A stretch of 26,923 nucleotides of DNA from CAYVQE01 sp964633205 (GTDB taxonomy: Bacteria; Myxococcota; B64-G9). The translations under genes and the position numbers were made by a program. The stretch spans positions 1 through 26,923 of the forward strand of contig CAZWFN010000083.1 in NCBI GenBank assembly GCA_964633205.1, given 5' to 3'. Below are positions 1 through 6,079 of the stretch, piece by piece (the stretch's first letter is position 1; every line of letters starts with the position of its first letter). A model generated the notes under the pieces. The model had not been told where the DNA came from. It saw only the letters and a program-made list of their open reading frames with translations, and did no database searches.

Positions 1-32
1 GTCGCCCATTGATGTGGACTCCCTGACAATAT

Positions 33-108
33 TGAATAAGTGTCAAGTGGGCAGACCTGACCCCACCGCCGTCCGTGAATAAGTGTCAAGTGGGCAGACC
101 TGACCCCA
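33..108. repeat. Two direct copies of a 33-bp repeat
   Basis: Positions 33-65 and 76-108 are identical over 33 bases. Each starts TGAATAAGTGTCAAGTGGG and ends CAGACCTGACCCCA, and 10 unrelated bases separate them. The copies lie just downstream of the stop codon of the minus-strand Cys-rich gene and are AT-richer than their surroundings. On the other strand each reads TGGGGTCAGGTCTGCCC and so on, a style I associate with REP-like elements mobilised by Y1 (RAYT) transposases. No transposase is visible here, so that link is inference. The window edge may cut a longer array. Confidence 0.8.
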
Positions 109-117
109 TTTTTCGAC

Positions 118-381
118 CTACTTCTTGTCGCGGGTGCCGCAGGAGCTGACGTTGGCGGCGGTCGGGCAGGACGAGGTGCCGCCGCGCTTGCAGCCGAGCT
201 TCTTGCAGTACTTCTCGCCATCGGAGGTGCTCATCCCCGAGGGGTAGCAGCAGTACTGCCGGTCCTTGCACTTGCCGGTGCTGTCGGATTTGCAGATGAT
301 CGCCGGATCGCCGGCCGAGGCGGCCGGGACGAAGGCGAACACCAGCGCGATCGCGGTCAGGGCACAGACGAATAGCTTCAT
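118..381 (-). CDS. Small secreted eight-cysteine protein
   Basis: This 87-aa protein is exported by a clear Sec signal peptide: Lys2, a hydrophobic stretch at 4-21 and a probable signal peptidase I site after ASA (residues 21-23). The mature chain of about 64 residues has eight cysteines (C30, C38, C44, C45, C59, C64, C72, C81), including an adjacent C44-C45 pair. It is rich in Lys, Gly and Ser, so it is probably a disulfide-stabilised periplasmic or extracellular mini-protein. I recognise no family. The ATG has a good Shine-Dalgarno sequence (GGAGGGAG, 6 nt upstream) that lies inside the end of the preceding membrane-protein gene, only 3 nt away, so the two are almost certainly co-transcribed. 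A toxin, inhibitor or structural role cannot be told apart from sequence. Confidence 0.8.
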   Translation of the reverse strand: MKLFVCALTAIALVFAFVPAASAGDPAIICKSDSTGKCKDRQYCCYPSGMSTSDGEKYCKKLGCKRGGTSSCPTAANVSSCGTRDKK

Positions 382-384
382 GAT

Positions 385-2010
385 TCACTCCCTCCGTTCG
401 GTTGGTCCACTGCTCCATTCGACGTCGCCGTCGAGCATATTGACAGCGCCTTGGTTTGACAAGGTGATTTCGAACACCGTCGCATCCGGTCCCCAGAAGC
501 GCAGGGCGAAGGCGTCGCTGGCGAGCGCCTGGGCCAGCAGGCCCTCGACCAGCAGCGGTCGGTCCCGCTCGATCACCACCCAGCGCGCGTCGAAGCGCTC
601 GCGGATCAGGCGGGCCGCGTCCGGCTCGGCTCCGGCCCGGATGCGCCGCCACAGCGCGAACAGCTCCCCGTCGTGGGCGGCCATCATGGTCGGATCCAGG
701 GCCACCAGGAAGTAGGGCCCGGGGGCGTAGTACGACAGGTAGGCCGACGAGGCCCAGTCGCCGGTGAACACCGTCTCGCCGGCCGGCACCTGCGCGGCCA
801 GCCAGCGTCCGGCGGCGGCATAGCGCGGGAAGCGCTGTTGGGCCAGCGCGGCCTGGATGCCGGCGGTGTTGCGCACCAGCTGGAAGGCCAACAGCAGGCA
901 GCCGGCGGCCACCAGCGCAGCGCCCAGCCGGCGCCGGCGCGCCAGCCAGCCGCGCCAGTCCACCCCGGCCAGCAGGTCACGGCTGGCCGCGGCCGCGAAC
1001 AGCAGCACAAAGGGCATGGCGTACTCGATCAGCCGCCGCAGGTTGAGGTACATCACGCTGAAGCCGGCGGCCGCGGCGAACAGGAATACGGTGCGCAAGC
1101 CCGCCTGGCGCGCGCTCAGCATGAAGCCAAGACAGGCCAGCCCGGCCGCGGCCAGCACCAGACCGCTGTCCCAGACCAGCTGCCGGCCGCCGGGCGCTTG
1201 GAACTCGGTGCCCAGCAGCGCCGGCAGCTGGTAGGCGTTGGCCACCACCTCCACGTTCTGCATCAGCCAGAAGCCGAAGATGTGCTCCCGGTTGGGATGC
1301 AGCGCCAGGCCCAGCAGGGTGCCGCCGGCCACCACCGGCAGCAGCCACCAGTCGATGCGCACCCGGCGCAGCGCGCAGGCGGCCAGATAGACCGCCAGCA
1401 GGCAGATCAACATGTGGGCCGCGGTATAGGCCAGCGGGTAGACCAGCGCCAGCAGCCCCAGGCCCCAGCGGTGGCGGCGCAGCAGCAGGTGGGCCGCCAG
1501 CACGGTCAAGCCCATCGACAGCAGGTGGGGCCGGGTCAGGCTCAGCCGGAACAGGAAGTAGTGCCCGGCCGTCAGCAGCAGCAGCAGCCACAGCCAGGGC
1601 AGGGGGATGCCGTGGCGCAGCAAAAACCAGCCCACCAGGGCGAAGAACAGCGCCCCCAGCAGCACGGTCAGCAGCTTGGGCCCCAGCTGCATGTCCCAGG
1701 CGACGAACGGCAGCAGCAGCACGTGGAACAGAAACTCCTTGTCCACGTAGTGGTCGCGCATGATGCTGGCCTGGGTCCAGGGGTAGGCGTCGAGCACGCC
1801 GTGGTCGAGCATGCGGGCGGCCACCCGGCTGTGGTAGTAGGCATCCGGCCCGATCAGCCCCGGCTTGGCGAACTGCACCGCACCCAGCAGCAGGCAGGCG
1901 ACCAGGAACACCCCCAGCAGGAACAACCAGCCGCCGCGGCCGATCGGCTGCAGGTCGTCGGCGGGCGCCTGGGCGCCCAGTTGGGCTGACAGTCGCATCG
2001 GCTGGTCCAT
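385..2010 (-). CDS. Multi-pass membrane protein, GT-C/STT3-like
   Basis: The 541-aa product has about ten or more transmembrane helices over residues 28-380, then a soluble C-terminal domain of about 150 residues. After the first helix it carries GPDAYYHSR (54-62) and then a VDKEFLFH segment (89-96). This resembles the first extracytoplasmic acidic motif and loop of GT-C glycosyltransferases such as STT3/PglB or GT39 enzymes, which use polyprenyl-linked sugar donors. The reading frame extends to 2151, but a TTGACA/TATCCT promoter lies inside that extension. The extension also overlaps the thi riboswitch, so I place the start at the ATG ending at 2010 (weak AAGG upstream). A second in-frame ATG at 1998 is possible. 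It is followed by the small Cys-rich gene in one operon. Family assignment is moderate; substrate unknown. Confidence 0.7.
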   Translation of the reverse strand: MDQPMRLSAQLGAQAPADDLQPIGRGGWLFLLGVFLVACLLLGAVQFAKPGLIGPDAYYHSRVAARMLDHGVLDAYPWTQASIMRDHYVDKEFLFHVLLLPFVAWDMQLGPKLLTVLLGALFFALVGWFLLRHGIPLPWLWLLLLLTAGHYFLFRLSLTRPHLLSMGLTVLAAHLLLRRHRWGLGLLALVYPLAYTAAHMLICLLAVYLAACALRRVRIDWWLLPVVAGGTLLGLALHPNREHIFGFWLMQNVEVVANAYQLPALLGTEFQAPGGRQLVWDSGLVLAAAGLACLGFMLSARQAGLRTVFLFAAAAGFSVMYLNLRRLIEYAMPFVLLFAAAASRDLLAGVDWRGWLARRRRLGAALVAAGCLLLAFQLVRNTAGIQAALAQQRFPRYAAAGRWLAAQVPAGETVFTGDWASSAYLSYYAPGPYFLVALDPTMMAAHDGELFALWRRIRAGAEPDAARLIRERFDARWVVIERDRPLLVEGLLAQALASDAFALRFWGPDATVFEITLSNQGAVNMLDGDVEWSSGPTERRE

Positions 2011-2035
2011 CCCGTGGTGCGCCTTCGGTGCCGCG

Positions 2036-2064
2036 AGGATACGACCGGCGGCCGGCGCTGTCAA
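2036..2064 (-). promoter_or_regulatory. Sigma-70-like promoter for the GT-C gene
   Basis: On the minus strand TTGACA (2064-2059) is followed after exactly 17 nt by TATCCT (2041-2036). Transcription would start near 2029, giving a leader of about 19 nt before the ATG at 2010. This supports the shorter gene start. Confidence 0.6.
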
Positions 2065-2143
2065 AACGCCGGGCCGGCGACCGTTGTGCCCGACCGCGAG
2101 GCCGGGCCTTGCATCCGGCGGGCGTTCTGCTAAGTTGAGCCCC

Positions 2144-2228
2144 GACGACATCGGGGTGCTGGGCCTGGACGGGCCCGGCTGAGATCAGACCCGCGGAACC
2201 TGATCCGGGTAATGCCGGCGGAGGGAGC
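2144..2228 (+). promoter_or_regulatory. TPP riboswitch (THI element)
   Basis: All the conserved blocks of the thiamin pyrophosphate aptamer are present in order: GGGGTGCT (2153-2160), a P3 hairpin GGGCC/GGCCC, CTGAGA (2179-2184), ACCC (2189-2192), GAACCTGAT (2196-2204), and GGGTAATGCC leading into GCGGAGGGAG. The final GAGGGAG (2221-2227) is also the Shine-Dalgarno sequence of thiS, whose ATG is at 2231. Ligand-stabilised P1 folding should therefore hide the ribosome site, which implies translational control with no separate expression platform. No intrinsic terminator lies between aptamer and gene. Confidence 0.93.
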
Positions 2229-2230
2229 GC

Positions 2231-2461
2231 ATGTCAGACACGAGCCAGAGCCAATCCCAGTTCGAGATCCAGCTCAACGGCCGACCGCAGCGCATGGCCG
2301 CCGGCACCAGCCTGGCCGAGCTGCTGGATGCGCTCGGCGTGCCCAGGCGCGGGGTGGCGGTCGAGCTCGACGGCGCGCTGGTGCCGGCCGGGCGGCTGGA
2401 CCAGGTGGTGCCCACGGCCGGCCAGCGGCTGGAGGTGGTGCGCCTGGTCGGAGGTGGTTGA
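2231..2461 (+). CDS. thiS: Thiamin sulfur-carrier protein ThiS
   Basis: A 76-aa ubiquitin-like sulfur carrier that, as its C-terminal thiocarboxylate, donates sulfur to the thiazole made by ThiG. Visible hallmarks are the beta-grasp pattern (FEIQLNGRPQRM; VAVELDGALVP), the RLDQVVPTAG segment and the obligatory C-terminal Gly-Gly (the chain ends VGGG). The N-terminal SQSQSQ stretch makes it about 10 residues longer than the usual 66. Translation starts 3 nt after the riboswitch-embedded ribosome site. The stop codon is 1 nt before the thiG ATG. ThiF, which adenylates ThiS, is not encoded in this window. Confidence 0.93.
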   Translation: MSDTSQSQSQFEIQLNGRPQRMAAGTSLAELLDALGVPRRGVAVELDGALVPAGRLDQVVPTAGQRLEVVRLVGGG

Positions 2462-2462
2462 G

Positions 2463-3257
2463 ATGGGCCCCGCCGCCGACCGGTTGATCATCGCCGGTGA
2501 GGCCTTCGCCTCGCGGCTGATGGTGGGCACCGGCAAGTTCGCCGCGCCTGAGCTGATGGCCGCGGCGCTCGCGGCCTCCGGCACCGGGCTGGTGACCGCG
2601 GCGCTGCGTCGGGTGGACTTGAACGACCCGGGCGACAGCCTGCTGGCCGCGCTGGACCTCGATCGCTACCGGCTGATGCCCAACACCTCGGGCGCCCGCG
2701 ACGCCGACGAGGCCCTGCGGCTGGCCCGGCTGGCCCGGGCCACCTCGGGGCTGGACTGGATCAAACTCGAGGTCACCCCCGAGCCCAACCACCTGCTGCC
2801 GGATCCGATCGAGACGCTGGCGGCGGCCGAGCGGCTGGTGGCCGAGGGCTTCACCGTACTGGCCTATATGCCGGCCGACCCGCTGCTGGCCCGCCGGCTG
2901 GAGCAGGCCGGTTGCGCCGCGGTCATGCCGCTGGGCGCGCCCATCGGCACCGGCCAGGGGGTGCGCACCCGGGACTTGATCGGGTTGATCGTCGAGCAGT
3001 CGACCGTGCCGGTGGTGGTCGACGCCGGCATCGGGGTGCCCTCGCACGCGGCCGAGGCCATGGAGCTGGGCGCCGACGCGGTGCTGGTCAACACCGCCAT
3101 CGCCATCGCCGACGATCCGGTGGCCATGGCCCGCGGCTTTCGGCTGGCGGTCGAGGCCGGCCGGCTGGCCCGGCTGGCCGGACCGGGCGGTGCGCGGCCG
3201 CAAGCCGAGGCCTCGTCGCCGCTGACCGGATTCTTGTGGCAGGAGGCGGGGTCGTGA
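2463..3257 (+). CDS. thiG: Thiazole synthase ThiG
   Basis: This 264-aa (beta/alpha)8-barrel enzyme forms the thiamin thiazole phosphate from deoxyxylulose 5-phosphate, dehydroglycine and ThiS thiocarboxylate. The sequence shows the family start LIIAGEAFASRLMVGTGKF and the ALRRVD motif. The Schiff-base lysine is in DWIKLEV (Lys101), and the phosphate-binding loops are GAPIGTGQGV, VVVDAGIG and VLVNTAIA. Length matches the family (about 255-265). The ATG at 2463 sits 1 nt after the thiS stop, with GGAGG in the end of thiS. A longer in-frame start at 2328 would lie inside thiS and is rejected. It overlaps thiH by 4 nt, so the genes are translationally coupled. Confidence 0.95.
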   Translation: MGPAADRLIIAGEAFASRLMVGTGKFAAPELMAAALAASGTGLVTAALRRVDLNDPGDSLLAALDLDRYRLMPNTSGARDADEALRLARLARATSGLDWIKLEVTPEPNHLLPDPIETLAAAERLVAEGFTVLAYMPADPLLARRLEQAGCAAVMPLGAPIGTGQGVRTRDLIGLIVEQSTVPVVVDAGIGVPSHAAEAMELGADAVLVNTAIAIADDPVAMARGFRLAVEAGRLARLAGPGGARPQAEASSPLTGFLWQEAGS

Positions 3258-4387
3258 CCGCCTTCGCCGAGCGGCTGCGCGCGCTCGAGCCGGTGGCCCT
3301 GGCAGCGCTGCTCGACGCGGTGCGGCCCGGCGACGTCGACCGCCTGCTGGCCGCGCCGCGCATCCGGCCGGACGCCGCCCCCATCCTGTTCGCACCGGCG
3401 GCCGCCGAGCGGCTGGAGGCGCTGGCCCGGCGGGCCCACCGCTCGACCCTGGAGCGCTTCGGTCGCACCATCGCGCTCTACGCCCCGCTCTACCTGTCGA
3501 GCCACTGCGTCAACCGCTGTGCCTACTGCGGCTTCGCCGCCGGCCGCGACGTGCCGCGCAGCGCCCTGTCGGTCGCCCAGGCGCTGGACGAGGCGGACGC
3601 GCTGGCGGCGCAGGGGCTGCGCCACCTGCTGCTGGTGACCGGCGAGGCGCCGGCGGTCTACGGGCTGGATGAGCTGTGCGCCGCAGCCCGGGCGCTGCGG
3701 CCGCGGGCGGCCTCGCTGGCGGCCGAGATCTTCGCTTGCGACGAGCCGGGCTACCGCCGGCTGGCGGCGGCCGGGGTGGACGGGCTGGTGCTCTACCAGG
3801 AGACCTACCTGCGCCGGCGCTACCGCGCGCTGCACCCGGCCGGGCCCAAGCGCGACTTCGACCGCCGGCTGGCCGCCATCGAGGCCGCCGGCCGGGCCGG
3901 CATGCGCTCGCTGGGCATCGGGGCCCTGCTGGGGCTGAGCCCGCCGCGCATCGAGGCCTGCCTGCTGGCGGCCCACGCCGAGCACCTGACCCGCGCCCAT
4001 CCCGGGGCCCGGCTGGCCATCAGCTTTCCGCGGCTGCGGCCGGTGCCGGGCGGCGAGCCGGCCCGTCATCCGGTCGACGACGCCACCCTGGTGCAGCTGT
4101 TGGCGGGCATGCGGTTGCTGTTTCCGGACGCCGAGCTGGTGGTCTCGACCCGCGAGCCGGCGCGGCTGCGCGATCGCTTGCTGCCGCTGGGGGTCACCCG
4201 CATCAGCGCCGGCTCGCGCACCAGCCCGGGCGGCTACCGCCGCCAGACCGACCCGGCCGCCGGGCAGTTCGCGGTCGACGATCAGCGACCGGTGGCCGCG
4301 GTGGCCCGGGCGGTGCGGGCGGCTGGCTACGACGTGGTTTGCAAGGACTTCGATCCGGCGCTGGCCGGCGGCGGTCGGGCACGATGA
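3254..4387 (+). CDS. thiH: Tyrosine lyase ThiH (radical SAM)
   Basis: A 377-aa radical SAM enzyme that cleaves tyrosine to p-cresol and dehydroglycine, the glycine imine used by ThiG. The [4Fe-4S] triad is CVNRCAYC (Cys85, Cys89, Cys92). It is followed by LLVTGEAP, the SAM-binding 'GGE'-type element, then LYQETY and the C-terminal thiamin-biosynthesis-associated region (SAGSRTSPGGY). It begins at a GTG that overlaps the thiG stop (GTGA), with AGGAGG 7 nt upstream. Use of ThiH rather than the oxidase ThiO points to a route that suits low oxygen; that is inference from known enzymology. It ends in an ATGA overlap with thiE. Confidence 0.94.
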   Translation: MTAFAERLRALEPVALAALLDAVRPGDVDRLLAAPRIRPDAAPILFAPAAAERLEALARRAHRSTLERFGRTIALYAPLYLSSHCVNRCAYCGFAAGRDVPRSALSVAQALDEADALAAQGLRHLLLVTGEAPAVYGLDELCAAARALRPRAASLAAEIFACDEPGYRRLAAAGVDGLVLYQETYLRRRYRALHPAGPKRDFDRRLAAIEAAGRAGMRSLGIGALLGLSPPRIEACLLAAHAEHLTRAHPGARLAISFPRLRPVPGGEPARHPVDDATLVQLLAGMRLLFPDAELVVSTREPARLRDRLLPLGVTRISAGSRTSPGGYRRQTDPAAGQFAVDDQRPVAAVARAVRAAGYDVVCKDFDPALAGGGRAR

Positions 4388-5088
4388 GCTCCGCGATCAG
4401 CCCGGCCCGCGCCCGCCGCCGCGCTCTGCTCGAGCGCGTCGACCTGTACCCGGTCGTCGGCGCGGCCCACACGGCCGGCCGCAGCAGCGAGGCCGTGGTG
4501 GCGGCGGTGGTGGCGGCCGGCTGCGGCATCGTGCAGCTGCGCGAGAAGGAGCTGAGCAAACGCGCCCTGTTGGCGCTGGCCCGGCGGATCCGCGCGCTGG
4601 TACCCGACGGCGTGTTGCTGCTGATCGACGACCACCTGGACGTGGCCCTGGCCGCCGGCGCCGACGGGGTGCACCTGGGCCGCGAGGATCTGCCGCTGGC
4701 CGCCGCCCGGGCGCTGGCGCCGGATCTGCTGCTGGGCGCATCGAGCCACGATCGGGCCGAGGCCGAGGCCGCCGCGGCGGCCTCGGCCGACTACGTCAAC
4801 ATCGGGCCCATCTTTCCCACCCGCACCAAGGCCGGCGCGGGGCCTTTTCTGGGCCCGCGGGCGATCGCCGCCATCGGACCGCGGCTGGACGTGCCGTTCA
4901 CGGTGATGGGCGGCATCCACGCCGGCAACATCGACGCGGTGCTGGCCGCCGGCGCCCGGCGGGTGGCCGTGGTCACCGCGGTCAGCCGGGCGCCAGACCC
5001 GCGCCGGGCGGCCGCGGAACTGCGCCGCCGCATCCGTGCCGCCGATCACCGCAAATCCCCGGAGGAACCCCAGATCACCACAGGCTGA
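4384..5088 (+). CDS. thiE: Thiamin-phosphate synthase ThiE
   Basis: A 234-aa TIM-barrel enzyme that couples HMP-pyrophosphate to thiazole phosphate, giving thiamin phosphate. Family motifs are QLREKELS (pyrophosphate/Mg binding), LLIDDHLDVALAAGADGVHLG, LLLGASSH, YVNIGPIFPTRTK and the Gly-Gly-Ile phosphate loop (VMGGIHAGN). The ATG overlaps the thiH stop by 4 nt. A basic, Pro-containing C-terminal tail (RIRAADHRKSPEEPQ) extends beyond the barrel. Its last 14 bases overlap the end of the convergent metallo-beta-lactamase gene. It is the last gene of the riboswitch-controlled operon, and no clear terminator follows. Confidence 0.93.
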   Translation: MSSAISPARARRRALLERVDLYPVVGAAHTAGRSSEAVVAAVVAAGCGIVQLREKELSKRALLALARRIRALVPDGVLLLIDDHLDVALAAGADGVHLGREDLPLAAARALAPDLLLGASSHDRAEAEAAAAASADYVNIGPIFPTRTKAGAGPFLGPRAIAAIGPRLDVPFTVMGGIHAGNIDAVLAAGARRVAVVTAVSRAPDPRRAAAELRRRIRAADHRKSPEEPQITTG

Positions 5089-5869
5089 GCTGAGCCGCGG
5101 CCGGGTGGCGCAGCGGGCTGTCCTGCTCGAGCACCGTCAGCCCGGCCGCCGCGCCCAGCCGCGCCAGGCGTTCGACCAGCGCGGCCCGGGCCAGCGCCGG
5201 GGTGTTGTTGGTCTGCGACAGGTGCAGCGCGAACACGTGGCGCAGCCGATCGCCGGCCACCCGCTCGAGCAGGTCGGCCGACTGGCCGTTGGACAGGTGG
5301 CCGCGCTCGGAGCGGATGCGCTGCTTGAGCACCCAGGGGTAGGGGCCGTCGCGCAGCATGGCCGGATCGTGGTTGGCCTCCAGGGCCAGCCATTCGCAGC
5401 CGCCCAGCGCCTCGACCGCCTGCGGGGTGGGGGTGCCCAGGTCGGTGGCCAGGCCCAAGCGGCTGCCGTCGGGCAGGCCCAGCACGTAGCCCACCGGGTC
5501 GCGGGCGTCGTGGCTGGAGGCGAAGGCGGACACCTCGAACGGGCCCACCCGGAACGGCCTGCCGGGCACCACGCCCAGCCGTTCGGCCCGCGGCCGGCGG
5601 CCCCAGTGCAGGGCGCGGCCGGTGCGCTCGGTGGTGTAGACCGCCAGCCCGACGCGGCGCGCCAGGCCGGCCAACCCGCAGACGTGATCGCGGTGCTCGT
5701 GGGTGATCAGCACCGCCGCCACGCTGTCGAGCGAGAGGCCCAGCCGTTCGGCGCGCCGCGTCAGCTCGCGGCTGCTGAAGCCGCAGTCGATCAGCAGCCG
5801 CTGGCCGCCCCAGCCGATCACCAGCGCGTTGCCGCGCGAGCCGGAACCCAGGAAGAACAGCTCGAGCAT
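5075..5869 (-). CDS. MBL-fold hydrolase, YycJ/WalJ type
   Basis: A 264-aa cytosolic metallo-beta-lactamase-fold protein. It opens LELFFLGSGSRGNALVI, the hallmark of the YycJ/WalJ subgroup, and has the dinuclear metal motif THEHRDH (His57, His59, Asp61, His62). Further candidate ligands are in ASSHDARDPVGY, LATDLG and ALHLSQTNN, the last resembling the C-terminal 'LSxxNN' of YycJ. Characterised relatives are 5'-3' DNA exonucleases or double-strand-break processing nucleases, so nuclease activity is a reasonable inference. It is convergent with thiE and divergent from the protease gene. GGTGGAGG lies about 13 nt before the ATG, a rather long spacing. Confidence 0.85.
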   Translation of the reverse strand: MLELFFLGSGSRGNALVIGWGGQRLLIDCGFSSRELTRRAERLGLSLDSVAAVLITHEHRDHVCGLAGLARRVGLAVYTTERTGRALHWGRRPRAERLGVVPGRPFRVGPFEVSAFASSHDARDPVGYVLGLPDGSRLGLATDLGTPTPQAVEALGGCEWLALEANHDPAMLRDGPYPWVLKQRIRSERGHLSNGQSADLLERVAGDRLRHVFALHLSQTNNTPALARAALVERLARLGAAAGLTVLEQDSPLRHPAAAQLSLW

Positions 5870-5888
5870 GATCTGCGATGCGCCTCCA

Positions 5889-5909
5889 CCCCGGCACCGG
5901 GAGCCGGGG
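5889..5909 (-). other. Small hairpin in the leader of the MBL-fold gene
   Basis: CCCCGGC and GCCGGGG form a 7-bp GC stem around a 7-nt loop, just upstream of the minus-strand MBL gene. There is no T-run and no known motif. The rest of 5870-6079 is a divergent intergenic region with the plus-strand promoter listed next. Confidence 0.3.
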
Positions 5910-6007
5910 CGGCCAGTCTACACCAGATGGAGCGGCCGATCGATGGCGTCAAAATGGGCCGGTTCCGGTCGCGCCGGCAACACGGCAGGGCCATGTAAGA
6001 AAAAGCG

Positions 6008-6036
6008 TGACAAGGTACGACCTGGAAGCTAAGCTG
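6008..6036 (+). promoter_or_regulatory. Possible promoter for the C1A lipoprotease
   Basis: GTGACA (6008-6013, 5 of 6 to TTGACA) is followed after 17 nt by TAAGCT (6031-6036, 3 of 6). Transcription would begin near 6043, about 37 nt before the ATG. The -10 match is weak. Confidence 0.35.
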
Positions 6037-6079
6037 TTCGGATCGAATCGGAATCGATGATAAGGAGAAGGAGCCTTCG

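Noticed and set aside
673..1989. A 438-codon plus-strand open frame inside the GT-C gene
   Set aside because: Gln/His/Gly-rich composition typical of an antisense shadow; the minus strand carries a clear membrane protein with its own promoter.
2008..2151. Longer start (ATG at 2151) for the GT-C gene
   Set aside because: It would run through a good promoter for the same gene and into the TPP riboswitch, and the extra 47 residues are low in hydrophobic content.
2231..5088. Absence of thiF, thiC and thiD as evidence of a broken thiamin pathway
   Set aside because: These genes are often unlinked; only this window is visible, and the four genes present look intact.
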